DNA of 20,628 bases from an uncultured Acidobacteriota bacterium (GTDB lineage Bacteria > Acidobacteriota > Vicinamibacteria > Vicinamibacterales > UBA8438). How positions within the stretch are numbered: the first letter of the stretch is position 1; each line of letters begins with the position of its first letter. The position numbers and the translations under genes are program-made. This document shows positions 10,048-16,703 of this stretch, piece by piece. The stretch covers positions 1-20,628 of the forward strand of contig CAJWMX010000004.1 of NCBI GenBank assembly GCA_913043805.1, read 5' to 3'. The notes below the pieces were generated by a model. It was not told the DNA's origin and did no database searches. It saw only the letters and a program-made list of their open reading frames with translations.

Positions 10048-10488
10048 CTAGATGCCGAACTCCGACAACGCACGTGCGTCGTCGTCGGTGAAGGGATCGT
10101 CGTCGAGCCGTTTCGCGAACCGCTCGTGATTCCACACGTCGAGATGGTCGTATTGACCGAACACGTCGACCTCTCCGACCATCGCCGCGGCTTCACGCAG
10201 CCGGGGATGAATCGACACGCGTCCTTGTTTATCGAACTCGGCGGGCTGGCCGAAGTAGTTGACCCGGTCGAAGAACTTGCCTCGCGCCGGCAGCGTAGAG
10301 GGGACCTGGGCGAGCTTGCGTTCGATTTCCACCCACACCGGCATGGGATAGACCCGTACGAGATCGCCAGTCAGGCTGGTGACGAAGAGCTGGGTGCCGA
10401 AGCGGTCCTCAATCGTCGTCCTGAACAGGGTCGGAATCTTGAGTCGGCCCTTGTCGTCGATCTTGGCCGAGAGATTTCCCCGTAGCAC
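10048..10488 (-). CDS. mraZ: MraZ, transcriptional regulator of the dcw operon
   Basis: MraZ is a ring-forming DNA-binding protein with two AbrB-like halves that binds repeated boxes upstream of its own gene. The 146-residue product shows both halves: GNLSAKIDDKGRLKIPTLFR (4-23), then FGQPAEFDKQGRVSIHPRLR further on; each contains the D-K-(Q)-G-R signature. It starts at GTG 10488, with GGAG (10497-10500) 8 nt upstream as ribosome site. As first gene of the operon it follows a clear promoter and candidate operator boxes, so self-regulation is likely. The C-terminal tail, rich in Asp, is somewhat longer than in E. coli. Confidence 0.95.
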   Translation of the reverse strand: MLRGNLSAKIDDKGRLKIPTLFRTTIEDRFGTQLFVTSLTGDLVRVYPMPVWVEIERKLAQVPSTLPARGKFFDRVNYFGQPAEFDKQGRVSIHPRLREAAAMVGEVDVFGQYDHLDVWNHERFAKRLDDDPFTDDDARALSEFGI

Positions 10489-10496
10489 CCTTTTTA

Positions 10497-10523
10497 CTCC
10501 ACTCTAGTCCACTAAAATCCCCA
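10497..10523 (-). promoter_or_regulatory. Candidate MraZ operator boxes
   Basis: On the minus strand three TGG-type pentamers occur in a row: TGGGG (10519-10523), TGGAC (10507-10511) and TGGAG (10497-10501). The last two are exactly 10 nt apart and the first is 12 nt away. Known MraZ sites are TGGGN repeats with a 10-nt period upstream of mraZ. The boxes here lie at and downstream of the expected transcription start, and the last overlaps the Shine-Dalgarno sequence. Two of the boxes depart from the TGGG core, so the call is tentative. Confidence 0.55.
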
Positions 10524-10526
10524 GCG

Positions 10527-10555
10527 ATAGTAGAAGGCGGTCGGCGCGGTGTCAA
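10527..10555 (-). promoter_or_regulatory. Sigma70-type promoter of the dcw operon
   Basis: On the minus strand there is a perfect -35 element, TTGACA (10555-10550), a 17-nt spacer and the -10 element TACTAT (10532-10527), four of six bases of TATAAT. Transcription would start near 10519-10521, about 30 nt before the GTG of mraZ. The rest of 10556-10685, up to the divergent GTPase gene, is partly AT-rich. It holds no plus-strand promoter I can defend beyond a weak CATAAT at 10602-10607. Confidence 0.75.
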
Positions 10556-10685
10556 CAGATAAAAACTGTCAGATCAATGACTTACGTTTAATTTTCGCCC
10601 CCATAATTCACCCCTGGGAGCGACCAGTTTCTCCGGTAGGGTCCACCCCTCGGCCGCGATTCCGCTCCACCCTGGTCCACTGACG

Positions 10686-11765
10686 ATGCTGAAGGCAGGA
10701 CTGATCGGGCTTCCCTCCACCGGCAAGAGCACCCTTTTTCGACTGCTGACGAGTTCCGGCGAGTCGGCGGGCGGCGGCGGACGGCAGGACCCATTGATGG
10801 GTGTCGCGCAGGTGCCAGACGCCAGACTCGACCGGCTTACCGCGCTCTTCGAGCCAAAGAAGCACGTGCCGGCGACGCTCGAAGTGACCGAGTTGGCCGG
10901 GCACGGAGGGGCCACGGCGCTGGTCGACGTGTCAGGCTTCCGCAACGCGCATGCGCTGCTACACGTGCTGCGGATGTTCACCGATGGGCGGGTGCCGCAC
11001 GCGTCCGGGAATGTCGATCCGCTCAGGGACATCCGGGCGATGGAGGACGAGCTGATCCTCGCCGATCTGGCGGTCGCCGAAAAACGGTTGGACCGGATCC
11101 AGCAAGACCGAAAGAAGGGCAAGAGCCGAGAGCTGGACGAAGAACAGCGGGTCATCGAGACCTGCCGCTCGGCCCTCGAAGAAGGGCAGGCGCTTCGAAC
11201 GCTGACGCTCGACGGAGACGACACCAAACGCCTGCGCGGCTTCAGCTTCCTCTCGGCGAAACCTCAGCTGGTGGTGCTGAACCTCGACGAAGCGGACATC
11301 ACGGACCCCGCCGGCGCGGTGGAGCGAGCGGGACTGACCGAGGCGCTCGGCGGCGCCGGGACCGAGGCGGTTCCGCTGTGCGCGAAGATCGAGCTCGAGA
11401 TCGCGGAGCTACCGCCCGAGGACCGTGTCGCCTTCCTCGCCGACCTCGGCCTCGCGGACTCCGGCCTCGACCGTGTCATCCGGGCGAGCTATCATTTACT
11501 GGGGTATCTGTCGTTCTTCACCGTTGGGAAGGACGAGTGCCGGGCCTGGTCAATTCCGGCAGGTACTCCGGCCCAGGAGGCCGCGGGCGAGATCCACAGC
11601 GACTTGGCACGGGGCTTCATCCGAGCCGAGGTGGTACCCTACGACGCGCTCATTGCCCGCGACGGCTCGCACACAGCCTGTCGAGAGCACGGCGAGGTCA
11701 GACTCGAGGGCAAGGAGTACATCGTCGCCGACGGCGACGTCATCAACTTCCGCTTCGCGACATGA
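10686..11765 (+). CDS. Divergent YchF/OLA1-like GTPase with TGS domain
   Basis: The 359 residues align by eye along the whole length of YchF, the ribosome-associated ATPase/GTPase. Seen: the P-loop GLPSTGKST (8-16), NVDPLRDI (109-116) followed by a coiled-coil-rich insert (about 118-165), the base-recognition NLDE (199-202), PLCAKIELEIAEL (230-242), and a C-terminal TGS domain (about 275-359) ending in IVADGDVINFRF. The family's NVGKS is STGKS. The switch II signature DIAGLVxGA followed by KGEGLGN is replaced by ELAGHGGA (69-76) with no glycine-rich loop after it. It therefore looks like a diverged paralogue, with altered or lost nucleotide hydrolysis (inference). It has no clear Shine-Dalgarno, and its stop overlaps the next gene as ATGA. 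Confidence 0.85.
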   Translation: MLKAGLIGLPSTGKSTLFRLLTSSGESAGGGGRQDPLMGVAQVPDARLDRLTALFEPKKHVPATLEVTELAGHGGATALVDVSGFRNAHALLHVLRMFTDGRVPHASGNVDPLRDIRAMEDELILADLAVAEKRLDRIQQDRKKGKSRELDEEQRVIETCRSALEEGQALRTLTLDGDDTKRLRGFSFLSAKPQLVVLNLDEADITDPAGAVERAGLTEALGGAGTEAVPLCAKIELEIAELPPEDRVAFLADLGLADSGLDRVIRASYHLLGYLSFFTVGKDECRAWSIPAGTPAQEAAGEIHSDLARGFIRAEVVPYDALIARDGSHTACREHGEVRLEGKEYIVADGDVINFRFAT

Positions 11766-12751
11766 GAACGCTCATTACCGGTGGCGCCGGTTTCATCGGT
11801 TCGCATCTAGCGCGCGCCCTGCTCGAGGCCGGCCACGAAGTCTTCGTCCTCGACAACCTCTCGACCGGCTCCATCGACAACATCGAACCGCTGAAGTCAC
11901 ATCCGGGCTTCGACTACGCGATCGACACGATCACCAACGAGCCGGTGCTGGCCGAACACATCGACCGGAGCGACGTGGTCTTCCACCTGGCGGCGGCCGT
12001 CGGTGTCCAACTGATCGTCGAGGCGCCGGTCCACACCATCGAAACGAACGTGAACGGCACCGAGGCGGTCCTGCGCCACGCCGTCAAGAAGCGGAAGCTG
12101 GTGGTCATCACGTCGACCTCGGAGGTGTACGGCAAGAGCACCGCCATTCCCTTCCGCGAGGATGCCGAGCTGGTGCTGGGCTCGACCCGACAGCATCGCT
12201 GGGCGTATGCCTGCTCGAAAGCGATCGACGAGTTCCTGGCGTTGGCGTACTGGAAGGAACGTCAACTGCCGGTCATCATCGTGCGGCTCTTCAACACGGT
12301 CGGACCGCGCCAAACCGGGCGCTACGGGATGGTCATCCCGAACTTCGTCCAGCAGGCCCTGGCCGAGGAGCCGATCACCGTGTTCGGCACCGGGACCCAA
12401 TCCCGAAGCTTCGGCTACGTCGGTGACGTGGTGCGCGGGATGCTCGCCCTGGCCGACGAACCCAAGGCCGTGGGCGAGGTCTTCAATCTGGGGAACGATG
12501 GGGAGATCTCGATTCAAGATCTCGCCAGGCTGGTCAAGAGCATGACCGACAGCCGCTCGGAGATCGTCAACGTGCCGTACGAGGAAGCCTACGAGAGCGG
12601 CTTCGAGGACATGCCACGGCGGGTCCCGGATCTATCGAAAGCCAGAGAGCTGGTGGGATACGAGCCCCATGTCCAGTTGCAGGAGATTCTGGAACGGGTG
12701 ATCGAGCACCATCGGACCAGCCGGCCCGAACGAATCCCCACCCGCGCATAG
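11762..12751 (+). CDS. NAD-dependent sugar-nucleotide epimerase/dehydratase (extended SDR)
   Basis: The 329-residue protein is an extended short-chain dehydrogenase acting on nucleotide sugars in the cytoplasm. It shows the NAD-binding loop TGGAGFIGSHL (6-16), the acidic DNLSTG after strand 2 (31-36), HLAAAVG (75-81), the active-site segment STSEVYGK (118-125) and the catalytic pair Y149/K153 in YACSK. RLFNTVGPRQ and RSFGYVGDVVRG, substrate-domain motifs, follow. The STSEVYG form is common in UDP-glucuronate decarboxylases and related dehydratases, but the exact substrate cannot be read from sequence. The ATG at 11762 is chosen because it overlaps the GTPase stop and begins directly at the Rossmann strand. 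An open frame further upstream is inside the GTPase gene. Its product probably supplies a sugar for envelope polysaccharide. Confidence 0.85.
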   Translation: MRTLITGGAGFIGSHLARALLEAGHEVFVLDNLSTGSIDNIEPLKSHPGFDYAIDTITNEPVLAEHIDRSDVVFHLAAAVGVQLIVEAPVHTIETNVNGTEAVLRHAVKKRKLVVITSTSEVYGKSTAIPFREDAELVLGSTRQHRWAYACSKAIDEFLALAYWKERQLPVIIVRLFNTVGPRQTGRYGMVIPNFVQQALAEEPITVFGTGTQSRSFGYVGDVVRGMLALADEPKAVGEVFNLGNDGEISIQDLARLVKSMTDSRSEIVNVPYEEAYESGFEDMPRRVPDLSKARELVGYEPHVQLQEILERVIEHHRTSRPERIPTRA

Positions 12752-12786
12752 CCCCGGGCCGCGGCGCGACGTACACTGGTACGGAG

Positions 12787-13464
12787 ATGTCTGGACGCAG
12801 TCTCGCCGTTGCCACCGCCCTGCTACTGGCCCTCGTGGCCAGCGCGACCCCCGTCCGAGCCAATGAGCTCGAGCTGACGATGGGCGAGGGACGCGTCACG
12901 ATCCTGGCCGAGTGGGGTCGCGTCGGCAACACGGCCATCATCGATGCCGACGAGATCTCCGACGAACGCATCAGTCTCAAGCTGGTCGACGTGCCCGAGG
13001 CCGCCGCGCTTCGCACGCTGCTTCGCGCCGCGGCCGGTTACATGGCTGCGCCGCGAACCGTGGCCAGCGAGGGTGCGTCGCGTTTCGACCGCATCTTGAT
13101 CATGGCCACCAGTAAGCCGGCCGCGATGGCTCGCCGGGCGCCCAGGCCGGCGCCGCGCACCGCGGGGGGACAGCGTCTGGGCGTGGTGCCGAGCGCGCCA
13201 CGCGGTCGGACGCCCTTCACCGTGAGTGCCGCGCAGCAGGAGCAACTCGACCAGCTGCAAGCGCTGCTGCAACAGGGCGGCGACGAGGACGAAGACGAGC
13301 CAGAAGAGCCGGAGGAACCGGTGTTTGGCAGCCTGCCGAGCTCTCTGCCCGGGCAGGTGATGTCCACCGACGACGGCAGCACCCCTGAGGGCGTGCCCAC
13401 GGGGACGTTTGGCGCGACCCCGTCGGCGCCGACCGCCGTCCCCTCCCCATTCCCCGGTCGTTAG
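12787..13464 (+). CDS. Secreted protein with STN-like domain and acidic/Pro-rich tail
   Basis: This 225-residue protein is of unknown function. It has a signal peptide (about 1-25, hydrophobic 7-20, cleavage likely after VRA). The segment about 33-108 resembles the short STN domain of secretins and TonB receptors: ILAEWGRVGNTAIID, then ISLKLVDVPEAAALRTLLRA (62-81) and a final strand ILIMAT. The rest is low complexity: a basic Pro/Ala stretch (112-142), a Gln/Leu helix (about 148-163), an acidic run (GGDEDEDEPEEPEEP) and a Pro/Thr/Ser tail. No secretin or receptor barrel follows, so this is a free-standing STN-like module. GGAG sits directly against the ATG, and TACACT at 12772-12777 could be a -10, so translation may be leaderless. 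Confidence 0.7.
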   Translation: MSGRSLAVATALLLALVASATPVRANELELTMGEGRVTILAEWGRVGNTAIIDADEISDERISLKLVDVPEAAALRTLLRAAAGYMAAPRTVASEGASRFDRILIMATSKPAAMARRAPRPAPRTAGGQRLGVVPSAPRGRTPFTVSAAQQEQLDQLQALLQQGGDEDEDEPEEPEEPVFGSLPSSLPGQVMSTDDGSTPEGVPTGTFGATPSAPTAVPSPFPGR

Positions 13465-13506
13465 GTTTCTCGGCGAGGCCTCCGCCTAGCGGCGTTGCGA
13501 CCTCGT

Positions 13507-14295
13507 TCAGTTCCCTGCTGACTGAGGTCCCTGCCAGGGCGTTCCGAACAGATCCACCATCGGCTCCGGGATGTCGTGTCCCTCGAGGAGCAGCAGCGCT
13601 CGCTTCGTGTCCAGGCCGCCGGTGAAACCGCCCAACCGTCCTCCGCTGGCCAACACCCGATGACAGGGAATCACGATCGGCACGGGGTTGCGCCCCAGCG
13701 CACCACCGACCGCGCGACTCGCCCCGGGCGACCCCAGTGAACGCGCGAGTGAACCGTAGCTCGAGACTCGACCGAACGCGATCCGGTCGGCCGCTCTCAA
13801 CACCTTCTCGGTAAACGGCGTCACCTGACGCAGGTCGATCGGCAGCGTGAACCGGGTCAAGCGACCAGCGAAGTACGCCTCGAGCTGGCCCGTCGCGTCG
13901 GCCACGCCGGCGTCGTCACGCCATGCCTCGCTCGACCATGACTGCAGCCGCCCCCGATAAGTGTCCTCGGAGGTCTGCCCAAACGACACGTCACAGAGCC
14001 CCTGGTCGGTCACCCCAACGAAGATCGGCCCCATCGGCGAGGCCACGGAGCCAAACCTCACGACGGGATGACCGGCGCGATCGAATGCCTCCCGGAGCCG
14101 CCGCCGCACGGCACCCAGCTGCCGCGGGTCGGCTTGGGGCACGGCGTCCGAGCCCGTCAGCCCTCGCACCGGCTCCCAGGAGCGCGCGCACGACGCGCAC
14201 ACCTCGGCGTGCCCGGTAAGCGCCTGCGCTGTTTGCGGCCCATGGTCACCGGCCATCCACACGTCCAACGCTCGCTCGAACTCCTCGCAGGTCAT
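13507..14295 (-). CDS. Fusion of anti-sigma-type zinc finger and O6-alkylguanine-DNA alkyltransferase
   Basis: The 262-residue protein has two unlike halves. Residues 1-45 form a zf-HC2/ZAS-like zinc module: C3, then H29-x3-C33-x2-C36, as in zinc-binding anti-sigma factors. After a charged helix (about 56-74) comes an alkyltransferase: N-terminal domain about 78-150 and catalytic domain about 155-240. The catalytic domain has VSSYGSLA, SRAVGGALGRNP (R194, N203) and IPCHRVL with nucleophile C211. Such enzymes move the alkyl group from O6-alkylguanine to this cysteine and are inactivated, as in Ogt and the C-terminal half of Ada. There is no membrane segment, so it is cytosolic. The start overlaps the stop of the ECF sigma gene by one base. 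I infer a DNA-repair-coupled sigma regulator; plain repair with a vestigial finger is the alternative. Confidence 0.88.
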   Translation of the reverse strand: MTCEEFERALDVWMAGDHGPQTAQALTGHAEVCASCARSWEPVRGLTGSDAVPQADPRQLGAVRRRLREAFDRAGHPVVRFGSVASPMGPIFVGVTDQGLCDVSFGQTSEDTYRGRLQSWSSEAWRDDAGVADATGQLEAYFAGRLTRFTLPIDLRQVTPFTEKVLRAADRIAFGRVSSYGSLARSLGSPGASRAVGGALGRNPVPIVIPCHRVLASGGRLGGFTGGLDTKRALLLLEGHDIPEPMVDLFGTPWQGPQSAGN

Positions 14296-14837
14296 CAGCG
14301 TTTCCTCCCGGCGCGATCCGCGGCCGCGCCTTCATGGGTGAGCTCTCGCCGCAATCGACGGGCCGCTTGATAGGCGCTTGCCCGCGCCGCCTCGGTGGTA
14401 CAGCCGAGCGTCTCCCCGAGCTCGGCGTAGCTCAGCCCCTGGAGCCGACGCTGAACGAACACCACCCGTTGCTTCGGAAGCAACCTGGAAATCGCCGTCT
14501 GCAGCGCCGCCACCGTCGAGGCGAACTCGAAGGCCTCGGACGGCGACGGGGCCTGGCTGGGATGATGGTCACCCAGCCCCGCCTCAGGGCGGCGCCTCGC
14601 GGCGCGGCGATGATTCAGAAACACGTTGGTGGCAATGCGATAGAGCCAGGCGCGGTGGTTCGCGTCGTCCGACAGCCGGCGGAGGTGGCGAAACGCCCGG
14701 AGAAAGGTCTCTTGAAACAGGTCCTCCGCCAGGACGGCGTCTCCGGTCAGTCGCGCGAGATAACGGAGCAGCTCCCCCTGATGGCGGTCGATGAGCGTGC
14801 CGAAATCGACGGTGGTGTACCGAGACTGCTGCGTCAT
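14295..14837 (-). CDS. ECF-type RNA polymerase sigma factor
   Basis: The 180-residue protein is a group 4 sigma factor with region 2 at about 11-80 and region 4 at about 112-168, and no region 3. Region 2 contains YLARLTGDAVLAEDLFQETFLRAFR, with helix continuation HRAWLYRIATNVFLNHRR (61-78). Region 4 has LPKQRVVFVQR and the helix-turn-helix LSYAELGETLGCTTEAARASAYQARR-like segment (135-160). The ATG at 14837 is the natural domain start, but the good AGGAGG (14857-14862) lies 19 nt upstream of it. An in-frame ATC is 7 nt from that site. The stop overlaps the start of the zinc-finger/alkyltransferase gene (TGATG), the usual arrangement of a sigma gene with its anti-sigma gene. Confidence 0.92.
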   Translation of the reverse strand: MTQQSRYTTVDFGTLIDRHQGELLRYLARLTGDAVLAEDLFQETFLRAFRHLRRLSDDANHRAWLYRIATNVFLNHRRAARRRPEAGLGDHHPSQAPSPSEAFEFASTVAALQTAISRLLPKQRVVFVQRRLQGLSYAELGETLGCTTEAARASAYQAARRLRRELTHEGAAADRAGRKR

Positions 14838-14927
14838 GCGTCGCCCGATCGTCTTGCCTCCTACCGCCCTATGCCCCCAGCCGGGGTCCATCTTGAGAAA
14901 CGGGCGGCACCAAGGGTCTCGCGCCGG

Positions 14928-14938
14928 TATGGTACGCT
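14928..14938 (+). promoter_or_regulatory. Possible extended -10 element for murJ
   Basis: TGGTACGCT (14930-14938) fits the extended -10 pattern TGnTAnnnT. Transcription would start near 14945, about 39 nt before the murJ ATG. No -35 hexamer lies at the proper distance; TTGAGA at 14893-14898 is too far. A GC-rich hairpin follows (14945-14952 with 14956-14963, CCGGGC/GCCCGG core) within the presumed leader. The remainder of the 146-bp divergent gap to the sigma gene shows only its AGGAGG. Confidence 0.3.
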
Positions 14939-14983
14939 GGCTGCGGCCGGGCCACGCCCGGTCCCAACCCACGACACCGAACG

Positions 14984-16639
14984 ATGGCCCGTTCCGAGCC
15001 GGCCGAGCCGGCCCAGGCATCCTCCCCCGCCCAACCGTCCTCGGGCCACAGCGGTTCAGGCCTGACCGGGTCGGCCACCGTCGTCGGCGCGGCCACCATG
15101 ACCAGTCGGGTCCTGGGGCTCGTACGGGACCAGGCGCTGGCGTTCTTCTTCGGCGCCGGCGACGCGATGGACGCCTTCTACGTCGCGTTCCGGGTGCCGA
15201 ACCTCATGCGCGACCTGTTCGCCGAGGGCGCGATGAGCGCCGCCTTCGTCCCCACCTTTACCCGTCGGCTCACCAAAGACGGACGGGAGGCGGCGTGGCG
15301 GCTCGGCACCCAGCTGATCAATGCGCTGATTGTGGTCACCGGCGTGCTCGTGGCGGCCGGCACCCTCTTCGCCGAGCCGATTACCCGCACCATCGCGGGC
15401 GACTTCGCGGCCGTCCCAGGCAAGCTCGAGCTGACGACGCGGATGACCAGGCTGATGTTGCCCTTCCTGACCCTGGTGGCCATCGCCGCGGCGTGCATGG
15501 GCATGCTGAACTCGCTCCGCCGGTTCTTCACCCCGGCGCTGTCGCCCGCGATGTTCAACGTCAGCCTGATCCTGTGCGCCGTGGCGTTGGTCCCGCTCAT
15601 GCCAAGGCTCGGCCTCGACCCGATCATGGCCATCGCCGTCGGCGTCCTGGTCGGCGGCCTGGGGCAGATCGGAGCACTGTACTGGGCACTCCGGCGAGAG
15701 GGCTTTCGCTATCGGTTCCTCCTCGACCCGAAGGACCGAGGGTTGCGCGAGGTGCTGAGCTTGATGGGTCCGGGAACCATCGCGGGTGCGGCGCTGCAGG
15801 TCAACCTGCTCGTGACGACTATCCTGGCGACCAGCCAGGGAACCAGTGCCGTGTCCTGGCTTACCTATTCCTTCCGTTTGATGTATCTCCCGATCGGCGT
15901 CTTTGGCGTTTCGATCGCGACGGCGGCGCTCCCGGTCCTGTCCCGGCACGCGGCGCTCGACGAGTTGGCCGGAGTTCGCAAGACGGTTTCCGAAGGCCTT
16001 CGGCTCATGCTGATGCTGATGATTCCGGCCACCGTGGGCCTGATCCTCCTGGCCGAACCGATCGTGAGGCTCATCTTCGAGCGCGGCCTGTTCACGGCTG
16101 CCGACACCAGGGGCACCGCGCTGGCGCTTGCGTGCTACGCGCCAGGCATCATCGGTTATTCAGCGGTCAGGCTGGCCGTGCCGAGCTTCTATGCCTTGGG
16201 CACCAGTCTCACGCCCGCGCTGGTGAGCATCGGCACCATGGTGCTCAACGTCGCGCTGAACCTGATCCTCGTGGAGGCGGCGGGCTACCAGGGCCTGGCC
16301 ATGGGCAACGCCATCGCGGCACTCTCGAATGCGGGGATGTTGCTGTTTCTGCTCCGTGGTCGTCTGGGCGGCCTCGACGATCGCGTGGTGCTCGACAGCC
16401 TGGTCCGGATCACCATCGCGACCGCGATCATGGGAGCCGCGGTCTGGGCGACCGCCCACCAGTTCGAGATCTTCTGGCCCGAACCCAGCCTGGTTGAACA
16501 GTTGGTGGCCGTGGGGTCCGAAATCGGCGTCGGCCTCATCGTCCTGGGGCTGGCGGCGCGCCTGCTCCGACTCCGCGAGTTCGAGCAGGCCATGGCCCAA
16601 CTGAGTCGCCGGTTCCGGCGGCGGCCGAGCCGCGACTGA
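14984..16639 (+). CDS. murJ: MurJ (MviN), lipid II flippase
   Basis: MurJ moves lipid II from the inner to the outer face of the cytoplasmic membrane. The 551-residue protein has an Ala/Pro/Ser-rich N-terminal tail (1-28) and then about fourteen hydrophobic helices. Family signatures seen: SRVLGLVRD (41-49), DAFYVAFRVPNLMRDLFAEGAMSAAFVPTF (63-92) with R70, LSPAMFNV, and a later LPIGVFGVSIATAALPVLSR segment. The conserved arginines at 42, 48 and 70 correspond to those lining the flippase cavity in E. coli MurJ. It lies outside the dcw operon and divergent from it, but serves the same pathway. The ATG at 14984 has no clear Shine-Dalgarno. The family also includes Wzx-like flippases, but the signatures favour MurJ. 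Confidence 0.94.
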   Translation: MARSEPAEPAQASSPAQPSSGHSGSGLTGSATVVGAATMTSRVLGLVRDQALAFFFGAGDAMDAFYVAFRVPNLMRDLFAEGAMSAAFVPTFTRRLTKDGREAAWRLGTQLINALIVVTGVLVAAGTLFAEPITRTIAGDFAAVPGKLELTTRMTRLMLPFLTLVAIAAACMGMLNSLRRFFTPALSPAMFNVSLILCAVALVPLMPRLGLDPIMAIAVGVLVGGLGQIGALYWALRREGFRYRFLLDPKDRGLREVLSLMGPGTIAGAALQVNLLVTTILATSQGTSAVSWLTYSFRLMYLPIGVFGVSIATAALPVLSRHAALDELAGVRKTVSEGLRLMLMLMIPATVGLILLAEPIVRLIFERGLFTAADTRGTALALACYAPGIIGYSAVRLAVPSFYALGTSLTPALVSIGTMVLNVALNLILVEAAGYQGLAMGNAIAALSNAGMLLFLLRGRLGGLDDRVVLDSLVRITIATAIMGAAVWATAHQFEIFWPEPSLVEQLVAVGSEIGVGLIVLGLAARLLRLREFEQAMAQLSRRFRRRPSRD

Positions 16640-16668
16640 ACCGAGAGACGTGGGCCTGTCTGCCCGCG

Positions 16669-16677
16669 TGGTACCAT
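16669..16677 (+). promoter_or_regulatory. Possible extended -10 element for the rhomboid gene
   Basis: TGGTACCAT matches the extended -10 pattern TGnTAnnnT. The start of transcription would be near 16684, giving a 20-nt leader before the ATG at 16704 and supporting that start over the upstream GTG at 16650. No -35 hexamer is visible, and read-through from murJ, 65 nt upstream, is just as possible. Confidence 0.3.
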
Positions 16678-16703
16678 CGCTCGAGTTCCCTTATCCGTAC
16701 CTC

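Noticed and set aside
10043..10135. 31-residue N-terminal extension of RsmH
   Set aside because: It overlaps mraZ; RsmH proteins begin close to HEPVL, which the ATG at 10042 gives.
10574..11227. Ser-rich minus-strand frame opposite the YchF-like gene
   Set aside because: Composition is that of an antisense shadow and the plus-strand frame matches YchF throughout.
13465..13506. GAGGCCTC palindrome between convergent genes as a terminator
   Set aside because: The stem is short and interrupted by a bulge, with no U-run on either strand.
14893..14898. TTGAGA as a -35 element for murJ
   Set aside because: It is 34 nt from the candidate -10, twice the permitted spacing, and no suitable -10 lies 17 nt after it.
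14791..16497. 568-codon plus-strand frame overlapping murJ
   Set aside because: The MurJ frame has all family motifs; this frame is Arg/Gly/Pro-rich and is a +1 shadow.
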